Assembly (NCBI RefSeq): GCF_010104355.1
Contig: NZ_CP044973.1
Span: 62,001 to 126,000, forward strand
DNA length: 64,000 nt
Reading direction: 5' to 3'
From: Hydrogenophaga sp. PBL-H3
Lineage (GTDB): Bacteria; Pseudomonadota; Gammaproteobacteria; Burkholderiales; Burkholderiaceae_C
How positions within the stretch are numbered: the first letter of the stretch is position 1; each line of letters opens with the position of its first letter. Shown piece by piece: positions 25,833 to 33,665 of the stretch. Below the pieces are notes generated by a model. The model saw only the letters and a list, made by a program, of their open reading frames with translations, made no database searches and was not told the DNA's origin. A program made the position numbers and the translations under genes.

Positions 25833-27158
25833 ATGTCCACCAAAGAAACAAAGCCGGCTGCCGGCGAACGCAAACCAAAGCCAGCCGCCACCCTAACGGG
25901 CGCCGAAGAGCTTTTCGAAAACTGGTGTGAGAAAGTGCAGCAACGGGAATCGCTCGCCGACGCGACCAAGAATGTCAACAAGGTCATGTGGAGGGCCTAT
26001 GCCGAGTGGCTCGTCGACCAAGGCATAGCCGGCTGGCCAGCGGCCACGGCGGAGACGATCAACAAGTTCTTGAATGGCGCGGCGCCGGGGAAAAACAGCC
26101 GCCGCAATACGCTCAAGGACAACGTGATGTCCAACTTCACCCGCCAGCGTTACTGGCGCATCCTGCGGGGCGTCTACCACCATGCAAGCGGGCAGGGCTG
26201 GATCGAGGACAACCCATGCATCGGCATGGATGACGCGGTGCCCCACATTCTCGGCCGCGACCTCCAACCTCAGGTACTGCCCCCGGGCCTGTTGGCGCTG
26301 CTGCAAGACCAGCACCTGCTGCGCGCGGTCCACGCGCCCAACCCCGAGCGCCCCGGTGACTGGACGGCCTTGCGCGACCGCGCCGCCATGGCGCTGCTGA
26401 CCGAGTGCGGGCTCACCACTGCAGAACTGATCGCGCTGCGTGGCAAAGACCTGGCCGTGGGAGAAACCGCGCTGATTCTGGCCATGCAGAACACCCGCAG
26501 CGCGCAACGTTCGTTGGGGGGTGACAGGCGAGACCCGCTGGCGACGCTCACGCCTGAGGACAACCCCGCTGGAGCCCGCCACCCCGGGGCACCGGTGCGA
26601 CTGGACGTGCCAAGTTCAAGCGACACGGTGAGTCGCTCCTTTGAGCTTAGCGACGGTTGCGCCAGTCTCGTGCTGCCGTGGGTAGCGCTGCGCGAGCAGC
26701 TGCTGCTGCGCCACGCCGCCAGCTGCAAGAACCTTCGAGATCTCAAGGCATATCTCGCCAAACACGGGCTTGGGGAAGCATTGCTGCCCTCGCGCCAGGG
26801 CATGAGCACCGCGACGCCGATGCCAAAAATGGTCCCTGCCACCGTCTACCACCTGGTCAAGCGAACCTTCGCAGGGATTTTCAAAACACCGCAGGGCGCA
26901 ACACTCAACAAGCGCAAGGAAGGCGTGAAGGTCGCGCAAGGGGCATCCATTGTGCGCAACAGCCTCATCCAGCAGTGGGCCCAAACCCTCGGTGCGGCCG
27001 CGGCCATTGAGCGTGCTGGCTTCGAGCGCGCCGATTCATTGCGGGTAGCCGCCTCCCTGCTCGCGCCTGTGGTTGCGCCAGATGAACCGGGCGGTGCCAG
27101 CACCGGAGCCAAGGTCAGGCAGGGCCGCCCTCGCGCCGCAGAGCTTGCCAAAAAGTAA
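25833..27158 (+). CDS. Tyrosine-recombinase-like protein, probably inactive
   Basis: A 441-residue protein with a SAM-like core-binding N-terminal domain (about residues 25-125; KVMWRAYAEWLVDQGIAG) and a catalytic-domain-like region (LRDRAAMALLTECGLTTAEL, about 180-200). In active XerC/D-type enzymes the sequence GLR-x-x-E supplies the first catalytic Arg; here it is GLTTAE. The H-x-x-R box reads ASIVR with no His, and no LGH...Y ending is visible. It therefore looks like a DNA-binding relative without catalysis. It lies directly before dnaB (33 bases), which suggests a role in replication or regulation rather than integration. Confidence 0.6.
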   Translation: MSTKETKPAAGERKPKPAATLTGAEELFENWCEKVQQRESLADATKNVNKVMWRAYAEWLVDQGIAGWPAATAETINKFLNGAAPGKNSRRNTLKDNVMSNFTRQRYWRILRGVYHHASGQGWIEDNPCIGMDDAVPHILGRDLQPQVLPPGLLALLQDQHLLRAVHAPNPERPGDWTALRDRAAMALLTECGLTTAELIALRGKDLAVGETALILAMQNTRSAQRSLGGDRRDPLATLTPEDNPAGARHPGAPVRLDVPSSSDTVSRSFELSDGCASLVLPWVALREQLLLRHAASCKNLRDLKAYLAKHGLGEALLPSRQGMSTATPMPKMVPATVYHLVKRTFAGIFKTPQGATLNKRKEGVKVAQGASIVRNSLIQQWAQTLGAAAAIERAGFERADSLRVAASLLAPVVAPDEPGGASTGAKVRQGRPRAAELAKK

Positions 27159-27191
27159 GTTTTCAAGCAAAAACCACCAGCGAGATCCACC

Positions 27192-28748
27192 TTGAGCCAA
27201 GACGACTTCGATGATGTGACCGTTCCCTCCATGCGAGATGGGAGCGGGAATCTGTTTTCCGGGCCCGCGCCCACGGCCCGCGAGCCGGGCATTCCTGCTC
27301 CTCGCAGGTCGGGTGGAACGTCCTTTGCTGACTCGCACTTTTCTGGTCCATCGGAGCACTACCCACCATTCGATTCGATGGAGCCAGATCCCCAGACCGC
27401 CGCGCTGCGACTGCCGCCGCACTCGATCGAGGCCGAGTCCAGCGTGCTGGGCGGCCTGCTGCTGGACAACGCATCGTGGGACAGGGTGGGCGACATGCTG
27501 CGCCCAGACGACTTCTACCGGCACGAGCACCGGTCGATTTTTGAGGCGATCATGTCGCTCATCAACGCAAACCGAGCGGCCGACGTGGTGACCACCTACG
27601 AGCGCCTGCAGGGCATCGGCAAGAGCGACGCCGCCGGCGGGTTGGCCTACCTCAACTCGCTCGCTCAGTACGTCCCCAGCGCGGCCAACATCCGGCGCTA
27701 TGCCGAGATCGTGCGTGAGCGTGCCGTCCTGCGCCAGCTGATCGCAGCCAGCGATGACATCGCCACTGCCGCCTTCAACCCCAAGGGTAGGGAGGTGGCC
27801 ACCATCCTGGACGAAGCCGAGCAGAAGATCTTTCACATCGGCGAGCAGGGCTCCCGCATGAAGGACGGGTTTCAGTCGATGGAGAGCCTGGTGGTGACCC
27901 TGCTCGACGATGTTGTCGAGCGCTCAGAAAATCCCCAGGATGTGACGGGGCTGCGCACAGGCTACATCGATCTGGACAGGATGACTTCGGGCCTGCAGGC
28001 CGGTGACCTGGTCATCCTTGCCGCGCGCCCGAGCATGGGCAAGACGGCCCTGGCCATCAACATCGCGGAGCACGTCGCTTTGCACGAACGCAAGGCTGTC
28101 GCAGTTTTCTCGATGGAGATGGGGGCCTCCCAGCTTGCCGTGCGTATCGTGGGCTCCATCGGACGCATCAACCAATCGAACATGAGGTCCGGCAAACTCA
28201 CCGACGATGAGTGGCCGCGCCTGACAGAGGCGGTCGAGCAGTTGCGTGGCGTTTCCCTGCACATCGACGAGACGCCGGGGCTGCGCTCTGGCGAGCTTCG
28301 CGCGAATGCCCGCCGCTTGGCGCGCCAGTGTGGCGGACTGGGGCTGATCGTCGTGGACTATCTGCAGCTGATGACCGGAAGCACCAGCGAGGGCGACAAC
28401 CGAGCGGCCGAAATTGGTGAGATTTCGCGCAGCTTGAAGATGCTGGCCAAAGAACTTCATTGCCCGGTGATTGCCCTGTCCCAGCTCAACCGCAGCGTGG
28501 AGACCCGCACCGACAAACGCCCCATGATGAGCGACTTGCGCGAGTCGGGCTCCATCGAGCAGGACGCCGACATCATCATGTTCATCTACCGCGATGAGTA
28601 CTACACCAAAGAAGCGTGCAAGGAACCAGGCGTTGCCGAAATCATCATCGCCAAACAGCGAAATGGACCCACGGGCATCGTCAAACTGTCGTTCATAAAT
28701 CAGCTTACGAGGTTCGAAAACCTCGCATGGTCGGGGGCTGACGTATGA
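27192..28748 (+). CDS. dnaB: DnaB-type replicative DNA helicase
   Basis: A 518-residue helicase with the DnaB plan: N-terminal helical domain (PPHSIEAESSVLGGLLLDN, about residues 76-94) and C-terminal RecA-like domain with Walker A ARPSMGKTALA (about 276-286), DnaB motif 2 LIVVDYLQLM, and the family ending AKQRNGPTGIVKLSF. About 60 residues of low-complexity sequence precede the core. The start is TTG at 27192, with an ATG at 27231 as alternative. It would unwind the plasmid replication fork. The stop overlaps the start of the next gene (ATGA), so they are co-translated. Confidence 0.92.
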   Translation: MSQDDFDDVTVPSMRDGSGNLFSGPAPTAREPGIPAPRRSGGTSFADSHFSGPSEHYPPFDSMEPDPQTAALRLPPHSIEAESSVLGGLLLDNASWDRVGDMLRPDDFYRHEHRSIFEAIMSLINANRAADVVTTYERLQGIGKSDAAGGLAYLNSLAQYVPSAANIRRYAEIVRERAVLRQLIAASDDIATAAFNPKGREVATILDEAEQKIFHIGEQGSRMKDGFQSMESLVVTLLDDVVERSENPQDVTGLRTGYIDLDRMTSGLQAGDLVILAARPSMGKTALAINIAEHVALHERKAVAVFSMEMGASQLAVRIVGSIGRINQSNMRSGKLTDDEWPRLTEAVEQLRGVSLHIDETPGLRSGELRANARRLARQCGGLGLIVVDYLQLMTGSTSEGDNRAAEIGEISRSLKMLAKELHCPVIALSQLNRSVETRTDKRPMMSDLRESGSIEQDADIIMFIYRDEYYTKEACKEPGVAEIIIAKQRNGPTGIVKLSFINQLTRFENLAWSGADV

Positions 28749-29902
28749 GCCAGCTTTTCGCAGCGCTGGACGCCCGCGGTGAAATTCGATTTGTGGGGGA
28801 CGTGCAGCGAGGTGCGGCATGCGCCTGCTTCTGTCCCGATTGTTCCAGCCCGCTGATCGCGCGTCAAGGCACGGAAAAGGAATGGCACTTCGCGCACGAA
28901 GGAGGGCAAGAGCGTCCCGAGTGTCTGGTTGGAGCGCAGAACCTCTTGCGCCGCTTTTGCATGGAGCATCTGCAGTACCTTGCACTGAGCGGGCCATTGA
29001 CCCTGCCGCCATGCCGAATCTTCGCACAACTTACGACCGCCTACTTTCGTGGCCACGAGCCGATTGAAGTCGCCGAACAGTTCATGGGATCGGTTCGTTG
29101 GGAAGAACGCCCCGCTCGTGACGCAGCCGCCGGCACCGCGCGACTCACCTCAGGCGTTGAAGTGGTCGTGTTGATTCACACCCATGAGGGCACTCCCTCC
29201 CACCTACTGAGCGCGGGGCAGGAGGTCGCCTCCGTTGCCTACTTCCTGCCGCCTCCCGACCCGGCCGCGCGTCGAGACGCAGCGTCGCTAGTCGCCCACA
29301 TCGAGGGCCACGGCAAATTCCTGTGGCTCCACCATCCTCTGCTCAAACAACTGCACGCGCAGGCCATGGCAAGGCTACAGCAACGGTCAGACGAAGCAAT
29401 GAAGGAAGCGAACGCACGCCTCAACCACCAGGCAGGCATCACAGCTGCTCAACGCTGGGGCAAAAGTGCCCAAATGTTGCGTGAGCGCATGCACGGCGGT
29501 GGACAGGAAGGCAACGAACCTCCTGCGCCGCCGCCGCCCCCACCGTCTTATCCGATGGCACCTGGACACGCGCCATTGGCCAGCTTCCAGTTTTTCGAAC
29601 TGAAGTCTGGTGATGCGTGGGTGGTGTATCCGATGGACCCGGAGTTCGTGAAGCGAGCTTGCACGCCTGAACTCATCGCGGCATGCGGGCCCGGGGCAAA
29701 AATGTACGGTGTCGCTCCCTATCCAGAGCCCTACGAGGGTTGGGATGAAATGCTCCCGCCCAGCGTTGGTCGAAGTGATCTCGAAAACGGCATGTACTGG
29801 GTCCCTCAACCGCTGAACGCGGCCATGTTTCTGAGCCCCCGTTCCGCTCGCACTGATTCAAACAGGGACTGGAATTCGTTCCTCGCGAATGATCCCCCAT
29901 AG
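28745..29902 (+). CDS. CoiA-like protein with N-terminal zinc finger
   Basis: A 385-residue protein overlapping the dnaB stop by four bases. The N-terminus has the CoiA-family signature CPDCSSPLIARQGTEKEWHF followed by AHEGG and a Cys, which fits the zinc finger and HFAH motif that precede the nuclease-like domain of CoiA proteins. The rest is not clearly a CoiA nuclease domain: there is a helical region, a proline run (PPAPPPPPPSYP, about residues 258-270) and a C-terminal domain of unknown type. A DNA-processing partner of the DnaB helicase is inferred from the coupling. CoiA proteins elsewhere act in DNA uptake and recombination. Confidence 0.6.
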   Translation: MSQLFAALDARGEIRFVGDVQRGAACACFCPDCSSPLIARQGTEKEWHFAHEGGQERPECLVGAQNLLRRFCMEHLQYLALSGPLTLPPCRIFAQLTTAYFRGHEPIEVAEQFMGSVRWEERPARDAAAGTARLTSGVEVVVLIHTHEGTPSHLLSAGQEVASVAYFLPPPDPAARRDAASLVAHIEGHGKFLWLHHPLLKQLHAQAMARLQQRSDEAMKEANARLNHQAGITAAQRWGKSAQMLRERMHGGGQEGNEPPAPPPPPPSYPMAPGHAPLASFQFFELKSGDAWVVYPMDPEFVKRACTPELIAACGPGAKMYGVAPYPEPYEGWDEMLPPSVGRSDLENGMYWVPQPLNAAMFLSPRSARTDSNRDWNSFLANDPP

Positions 29903-29989
29903 TCGCTGGTGCGCCGAGCGGAATACCGCGGTGCTGCTTGAGAGAGCGATGAAAAACGTACAGACAGTTTTCACCACCTAACGCCGACT

Positions 29990-30120
29990 GGCCTGATTGG
30001 GTTGCGCGCCAGGCTCACTTCGCTCATCCTTCACCCACCTCTCGCTTTCGCGAAAGAAGCGTGTCATTGCACGCAATCAACCTTCCTGCTGGGATCACTC
30101 CCAACAGGGGTGCTCCTTTC
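29990..30120 (+). promoter_or_regulatory. Hairpin leader element, copy 5 (long form)
   Basis: Begins with the box GGCCTGATTGGGTTGC (29990-30005), whose GCCTG can pair with CAGGC just after. Then GCGTG pairs with CACGC (30059-30074), CAACC follows at 30078, CTGcTGGGA pairs with TCCCAaCAG (30086-30107), and a short GGGG/CTCC hairpin ends it. It precedes the gene at 30153. Confidence 0.6.
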
Positions 30121-30152
30121 AGGTTTTCAACAAGAAAAAGAAAGGAGTACAC

Positions 30153-30527
30153 ATGACCTTTGATATCACTGTCTTGGTCGCTCTCGCGCCTGGTCTGCTC
30201 GCTGCATCCATGGTGCTGCTTGTCGCTGTTCCACTGCTATATCGGACAAGGACGGTGCAAGCCGTCCTCGAATCCGTTGTACTGGTAGGTCGGCTACAAG
30301 AAATCACGCACGAACTGTCGTGGGTCGGTGCTGGTTTTGCTGCTCTGGTGGGATACACCGAAAAGGACAGCTTCCTGTACCTCGTGACCGTCCTGTGGTT
30401 TGCACTGTTTGCCGCGATTTCAACTGCTCTGGCGTATCGCGTTGCGGCACTCCAGAAGCTGGAAACGTCTGCTGCGCAGCGCCTCATGCAGCCCGTCAAG
30501 AAACAGCGTCGCCGCAAGACAATCTGA
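30153..30527 (+). CDS. Small membrane protein, module A copy 1
   Basis: A 124-residue protein starting at an ATG with a perfect AAAGGAG six bases upstream. It has two hydrophobic regions (about residues 5-27, VLVALAPGLLAASMVLLVAVP, and 75-98, LVTVLWFALFAAISTALAY) and a basic C-terminus (KKQRRRK). The layout, its leader and its downstream partner are repeated at 31512-32116. No known family. It is probably an inner-membrane protein with a cytoplasmic basic tail. Confidence 0.6.
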   Translation: MTFDITVLVALAPGLLAASMVLLVAVPLLYRTRTVQAVLESVVLVGRLQEITHELSWVGAGFAALVGYTEKDSFLYLVTVLWFALFAAISTALAYRVAALQKLETSAAQRLMQPVKKQRRRKTI

Positions 30528-30596
30528 AAAGATAGCCTTGCGGTGCACGGAACACTTGGCGCACCGTAGGGTCCACCCTACAATCAGGACAACACA

Positions 30597-30806
30597 ATGG
30601 AAGTCACACAACAGATCATGTCAAACGTTGACGCTTTGAAGATCATCATGCTCCTCGGCATAGTTGCGGCGACGCCGCTTTGCTTTTTGCTGCATCGATC
30701 GAACAAGGAGTTGGCGGAGAAGAACCGCCGTTTGGAATCTCTGGATGACGATATCGAACTGGGCACCCAGAACGACATCGAGGACAAAAGAGCGCACGCC
30801 GCGTAA
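30597..30806 (+). CDS. Small membrane protein, module B copy 1
   Basis: A 69-residue protein with one transmembrane helix (IIMLLGIVAATPLCFLL, about residues 16-32) followed by a charged cytoplasmic tail containing SNKELAEKNRRLESL. The same tail motif (SNKVLAERNRLAQHR) occurs in the protein at 31946. The pair with the gene before it is therefore a duplicated two-gene module. A terminator follows. Function unknown. Confidence 0.55.
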   Translation: MEVTQQIMSNVDALKIIMLLGIVAATPLCFLLHRSNKELAEKNRRLESLDDDIELGTQNDIEDKRAHAA

Positions 30807-30840
30807 GCGCTGCGTTCACGAGCCAGAAGCTCACAACAAC

Positions 30841-30876
30841 AAGCCGCCCCGGGGACAACCTGGGGCGGCTTTTTCT
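30841..30876 (+). terminator. Intrinsic terminator
   Basis: AAGCCGCCCC pairs with GGGGCGGCTT, followed by a TTTTTC tract. It ends the first A/B module. Confidence 0.9.
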
Positions 30877-30934
30877 TTACACATGCTGGCCGAAAGGCTT
30901 CCTGCCACGTTCCAGCTCACGCACAAAAACCACC

Positions 30935-31207
30935 ATGGAAACTCACCGCATGCTCGCATTGAGCACAGCACATCTTGCGCAAGCAACCCTCGAGAAGGGC
31001 GCTGACGCGTTCCAACGACTTTCGGCCTTCGAAAAGGGCGAGTACGGTTGGTTCGTCTACGTACCCGAGCCACAGCTGCTTGAAGAACTCGTGGAGGGTC
31101 TGACCGAAGACGTGGCCGCCTGCATCCGCCTTGCGGCAGCGCAGGACATGCAATGGATCATGTTTGACCGCGATGTCGATGTGATCGACCAGCTGGCCAG
31201 CCATTGA
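30935..31207 (+). CDS. Hypothetical protein (possibly DUF5983-like)
   Basis: A 90-residue soluble acidic protein, encoded between the two copies of the A/B membrane module. The C-terminal part (QDMQWIMFDRDVDVIDQL) resembles the ending of DUF5983 proteins, small plasmid- and phage-associated proteins of unknown role; I hold this match loosely. A terminator follows within 60 bases, so it is probably a single-gene transcript. Confidence 0.5.
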   Translation: METHRMLALSTAHLAQATLEKGADAFQRLSAFEKGEYGWFVYVPEPQLLEELVEGLTEDVAACIRLAAAQDMQWIMFDRDVDVIDQLASH

Positions 31208-31262
31208 CGCAACACCGGCTCGACACCGGTCCCCATCGGGAAAAGTCGGGAGAAGAAGAGAG

Positions 31263-31294
31263 AGGCCGCGCGGGTAACTGCAGCGGCCTTTTTT
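31263..31294 (+). terminator. Intrinsic terminator
   Basis: AGGCCGC pairs with GCGGCCT, followed by a run of six T. It ends the gene at 30935-31207. Confidence 0.8.
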
Positions 31295-31327
31295 CTTGTC
31301 TGCTCCAAGCCCTCACCGGTGGATGGT

Positions 31328-31455
31328 GGCCTGATCGGGTTGCGGCGGCTGGGCGGCGCCACGACACTACACGCACTTCGCCTTCGCGACGTAGCGTCCC
31401 TCGTGGACGCATTCAACTTCACCCTGCTGGGATCTACCCAGCGGGTGGCTCCTAT
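31328..31455 (+). promoter_or_regulatory. Hairpin leader element, copy 6 (long form)
   Basis: Box GGCCTGATCGGGTTGC (31328-31343), then GCGTCC pairs with GGACGC (31394-31410), ATTCAACTT, and GCTGGG pairs with CCCAGC (31426-31442) inside a CCC/GGG clamp. It is closely parallel to copy 5, and precedes the second A-type membrane protein. Confidence 0.6.
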
Positions 31456-31511
31456 GCAGATTTCACATCTCACAGGAGTCCAAAATAGAAGCCCCTCAAG
31501 AACTCACCGTT

Positions 31512-31949
31512 GTGGCCCCCGCTGTGGTGGTCGGTGTCCTGGCCGTTTTGCATCGCTTCGGCGCCCGCATCGCGGCCTGGGCTGACGCCGTGTTGAGCGA
31601 GCCTATCAAGGTCGAACTGCTGCGTGACTCGCTGCTGAACATTGCATACATCGGCTCGGCCGTTGGTGCTTTGGCCGGCGACGAAACGCAGCTGTTCACC
31701 TGGTTCGTCACCTTCTCATGGTTTGCGGCGTTTCACGTGTTCTCTCTCGCTGCAGTTGACCGCCTGGTGCAACTGAATGCGCAGAAGGACCGCGAGATGC
31801 TTTTGGCCGCAGCAAGCCTGCACCGCAAGACCGCTGGCACTGTCCGGTCCATCGTTCGCGATGAACTGGCTCGCGCCAATGGAACAAAACCACCGAGTAG
31901 TCGCTCAGCGCCCGTGCGTGTTGATGCCTACAATGAAACCATCACATGA
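31512..31949 (+). CDS. Small membrane protein, module A copy 2 (possible AUA start at 31485)
   Basis: A 145-residue protein from the GTG at 31512, with an N-terminal hydrophobic segment (PAVVVGVLAVL) and a second one (WFVTFSWFAAFHVFSLAAV), then a charged tail. The GTG has no ribosome site. A good AGGAG lies at 31474-31478, six bases before an in-frame ATA at 31485, exactly where the paralogue at 30153 has its ATG. Either AUA is the start or a former ATG has mutated. It overlaps the next gene by four bases (ATGA). Confidence 0.6.
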   Translation: MAPAVVVGVLAVLHRFGARIAAWADAVLSEPIKVELLRDSLLNIAYIGSAVGALAGDETQLFTWFVTFSWFAAFHVFSLAAVDRLVQLNAQKDREMLLAAASLHRKTAGTVRSIVRDELARANGTKPPSSRSAPVRVDAYNETIT

Positions 31950-32116
31950 CAGCACTCTCACAACTTGCCATGAACGCCATTCAACTCACCATGCTCGCCG
32001 CGATCATTTGCCTGATTCCCGGCTGGCTGTGGATGAAGAAGTCCAACAAGGTCCTGGCTGAGCGAAACCGCTTGGCTCAGCACCGCCTGGAGCTGATGGC
32101 CACCCGCTACGACTGA
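31946..32116 (+). CDS. Small membrane protein, module B copy 2
   Basis: A 56-residue protein that overlaps the previous stop. It has one transmembrane helix (LTMLAAIICLIPGWLWM, about residues 14-30) and the tail motif SNKVLAERNRLAQHR shared with the 69-residue protein at 30597. Because both the A and B genes recur in the same order with the same leader, I regard this short gene as real. A terminator follows 22 bases later. Confidence 0.6.
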   Translation: MTALSQLAMNAIQLTMLAAIICLIPGWLWMKKSNKVLAERNRLAQHRLELMATRYD

Positions 32117-32137
32117 ACAACCAGTCTGGCAACCACA

Positions 32138-32170
32138 GGCCGCATCGGGCAACCGATTGCGGCCTTTTTC
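32138..32170 (+). terminator. Intrinsic terminator
   Basis: GGCCGC(A)TCGG pairs with CCGA(T)TGCGGCC around GCAA, followed by TTTTTC. It ends the second A/B module and also occupies the first-hairpin position of leader copy 7. Confidence 0.85.
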
Positions 32171-32180
32171 ACACCCTTTT

Positions 32181-32220
32181 CAACCTCCCGATCCGGGCAT
32201 CTTGTCCCGGTGGGGGCATG
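32181..32220 (+). promoter_or_regulatory. Hairpin leader element, copy 7
   Basis: CAACC at 32181, then CCGGG pairs with CCCGG (32193-32210), then TGGGGGC. It lies ahead of the DUF7007-like gene. The preceding terminator hairpin takes the place of the first hairpin. Confidence 0.5.
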
Positions 32221-32252
32221 GCGCGCGTGTCGGGGCACAGAGCAACTTTCCC

Positions 32253-32858
32253 ATGAACACCATTCCCAAAATCACCACGACCCCGTGGGACAGGCCTGAT
32301 GACGTGACTTTCCTGAACAAGGAACACACTGTCCTCAGGGTCTCAACACCTTCACATGGCGGCATCGGCGTACACAAAAGTCAGCAGATGCCCGCGCACC
32401 TGGCCAACGGCATCGATGAAGGCGGATTCCTCTGGTACGAAGAGGACTCCCACTGGTCTCTCGTTGTGCTGGCGTTTCCAGACCTCTTCGAGGAACGGGT
32501 GCGCGAGAGCGCCAAGACAACAGCGGCCAACTGGTATCCAGATGAGTACATGGCGCACTTCGGCGTGACGCTCAGCATTGAGGAATCGTCGACGCTTGCC
32601 CAGCGCGATCGAGATCTGCGCTTGGCCAACAAATTCACGGTGAGCTCTGCGTTCTCCGACACAACGTGGAACGTGCCGAAGGGTTTTGTATACGCCTCTG
32701 GCTACAGGAAATCCGACGGTGCACACCAAGGCTTTCTGGTTCCGAAGGAACAATATGTGAACCCTCATGAACTGGTGCTCGACGACTACCCACGATGGAG
32801 CCCAGACAAGAGCTTCCCGTACATGAAAGCGGCCGAAACAACACCGGCAGCCTCCTAA
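32253..32858 (+). CDS. DUF7007-like protein
   Basis: A 201-residue soluble protein. The N-terminal half has TPWDRPDDVTFLNKEHTVLR, then STPSHGGIGVHKSQQMP and GGFLWYEEDSHWSLVV; the combination TPW...STPSHGG...WYEED is the signature I associate with DUF7007, a domain found in plasmid-borne proteins of unknown function. The ATG at 32253 is chosen because the sequence before it is leader. It sits alone between leader copy 7 and a terminator. Other plasmid genes with this domain often lie near conjugation functions; the role is unknown. Confidence 0.6.
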   Translation: MNTIPKITTTPWDRPDDVTFLNKEHTVLRVSTPSHGGIGVHKSQQMPAHLANGIDEGGFLWYEEDSHWSLVVLAFPDLFEERVRESAKTTAANWYPDEYMAHFGVTLSIEESSTLAQRDRDLRLANKFTVSSAFSDTTWNVPKGFVYASGYRKSDGAHQGFLVPKEQYVNPHELVLDDYPRWSPDKSFPYMKAAETTPAAS

Positions 32859-32886
32859 CCGGCGCAAGTTGTCGGATCTCTCACGA

Positions 32887-32922
32887 ATGGCCCAGCTCAC
32901 TGCATGTGAACTGGGCCTTTTT
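32887..32922 (+). terminator. Intrinsic terminator
   Basis: GGCCCAG(C)TCAC pairs with GTGA(A)CTGGGCC around TGCAT, followed by TTTTT. It ends the gene at 32253-32858. Confidence 0.9.
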
Positions 32923-32967
32923 ACTTGTGGGTCTCTGGCTCGTTGCGCTAAACTTCAGGCTTACCAC

Positions 32968-33078
32968 GGTGTTTACACCTTGTGCAGTTTCCTAACTGCA
33001 GTCAACTTTGACTTGTCGTTATGACCAGTCCGCTGCTACCAGATAGCAGTCAACACAGTTCTCTCACTGTCCGCAGTG
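32968..33078 (+). other. Array of four short hairpins in non-coding DNA
   Basis: In 111 bases there are four perfect stems: GGTGT/ACACC (32968-32979), TGCAGTT/AACTGCA (32983-33000), CTGCTA/TAGCAG (33033-33049) and CACTG/CAGTG (33065-33078). The second and third are each followed by GTCAAC or TCAAC. This fills the otherwise empty 300-base stretch before the gene at 33225 and may be a structured RNA or a single-strand DNA structure. Confidence 0.5.
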
Positions 33079-33224
33079 TTTGAACAGAGTGCACGCTGGC
33101 CCCCAGTCGTGCCTCGCCACACGTGATGTGGTTCTCCTTGTCGGCCGCGTCGTTCCTTGTGGGTCTTGCTTCGTTTGCAGGATCCAGAAGGGGCGACGTG
33201 CCCGACAACCCTTAGGAGAGTTCC

Positions 33225-33428
33225 ATGTCCACGACCAAGAATGCGTCGATCCGTGAGCCGTTTGCCGCGTCGGTCCTTGTACAGGCCGGCGTTCCCGCCA
33301 AAGATGTCGTCTGGTTCAACCGCCTCACGCCAGCTGCAAAAATGCAGGCACTGGTGACAGAGCGCGGCAATGCCGTCCGTGAAGCTGTTCGCAACTTCCT
33401 CGGTGGCAGCCAGCCGACCTTGGCCTGA
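33225..33428 (+). CDS. Small hypothetical protein
   Basis: A 67-residue soluble protein (begins MSTTKNASIREPFAASVLVQ) with a TTAGGAG ribosome site nine bases before the ATG. It is mainly helical, and no motif is recognised. The few bases before the start (CAACCCTTAGGAGAGTTCC) match almost exactly the sequence before trbJ at 53011, so the two share a translation-initiation region. A hairpin terminator follows. Confidence 0.55.
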   Translation: MSTTKNASIREPFAASVLVQAGVPAKDVVWFNRLTPAAKMQALVTERGNAVREAVRNFLGGSQPTLA

Positions 33429-33446
33429 GCAAACACTGGTCACCCT

Positions 33447-33481
33447 CAATAGCCCGCGGCTTCTAAAGTCGCGGGCTATTG
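33447..33481. terminator. Hairpin, probable terminator
   Basis: CAATAGCCCGCG pairs with CGCGGGCTATTG, with only a weak T tract (GCTGTTTC) after it. The long GC-rich stem directly after the small gene suggests termination or transcript protection. Confidence 0.65.
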
Positions 33482-33515
33482 CTGTTTCTCGACCTCCTAT
33501 TTCTCCTCTCTCATT

Positions 33516-33657
33516 GGCCGGATCAAGTTGCCCTCGGCACGCACGTCGCGCACAATCTCATCACTCGGTTTTACCGTTGGACAGTCTTGTGCTGTCAGTC
33601 AATCAACCCATTGGGGCCCCAGCTGCCCCATGGGGGCCTGGTGTCCCTCTTTTTTTG
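33516..33657 (+). promoter_or_regulatory. Hairpin leader element, copy 8 (long form)
   Basis: Box GGCCGGATCAAGTTGC (33516-33531), whose GCCG can pair with CGGC downstream. Then GACAG pairs with CTGTC (33580-33596), CAACC lies at 33604, a CATtGGGG/CCCCATG hairpin follows, then a G-run pairing with TCCC and a run of seven or eight T (33649-33656). The last hairpin looks like an intrinsic terminator ten bases before the ATG. Confidence 0.6.
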
Positions 33658-33665
33658 AGATCACC

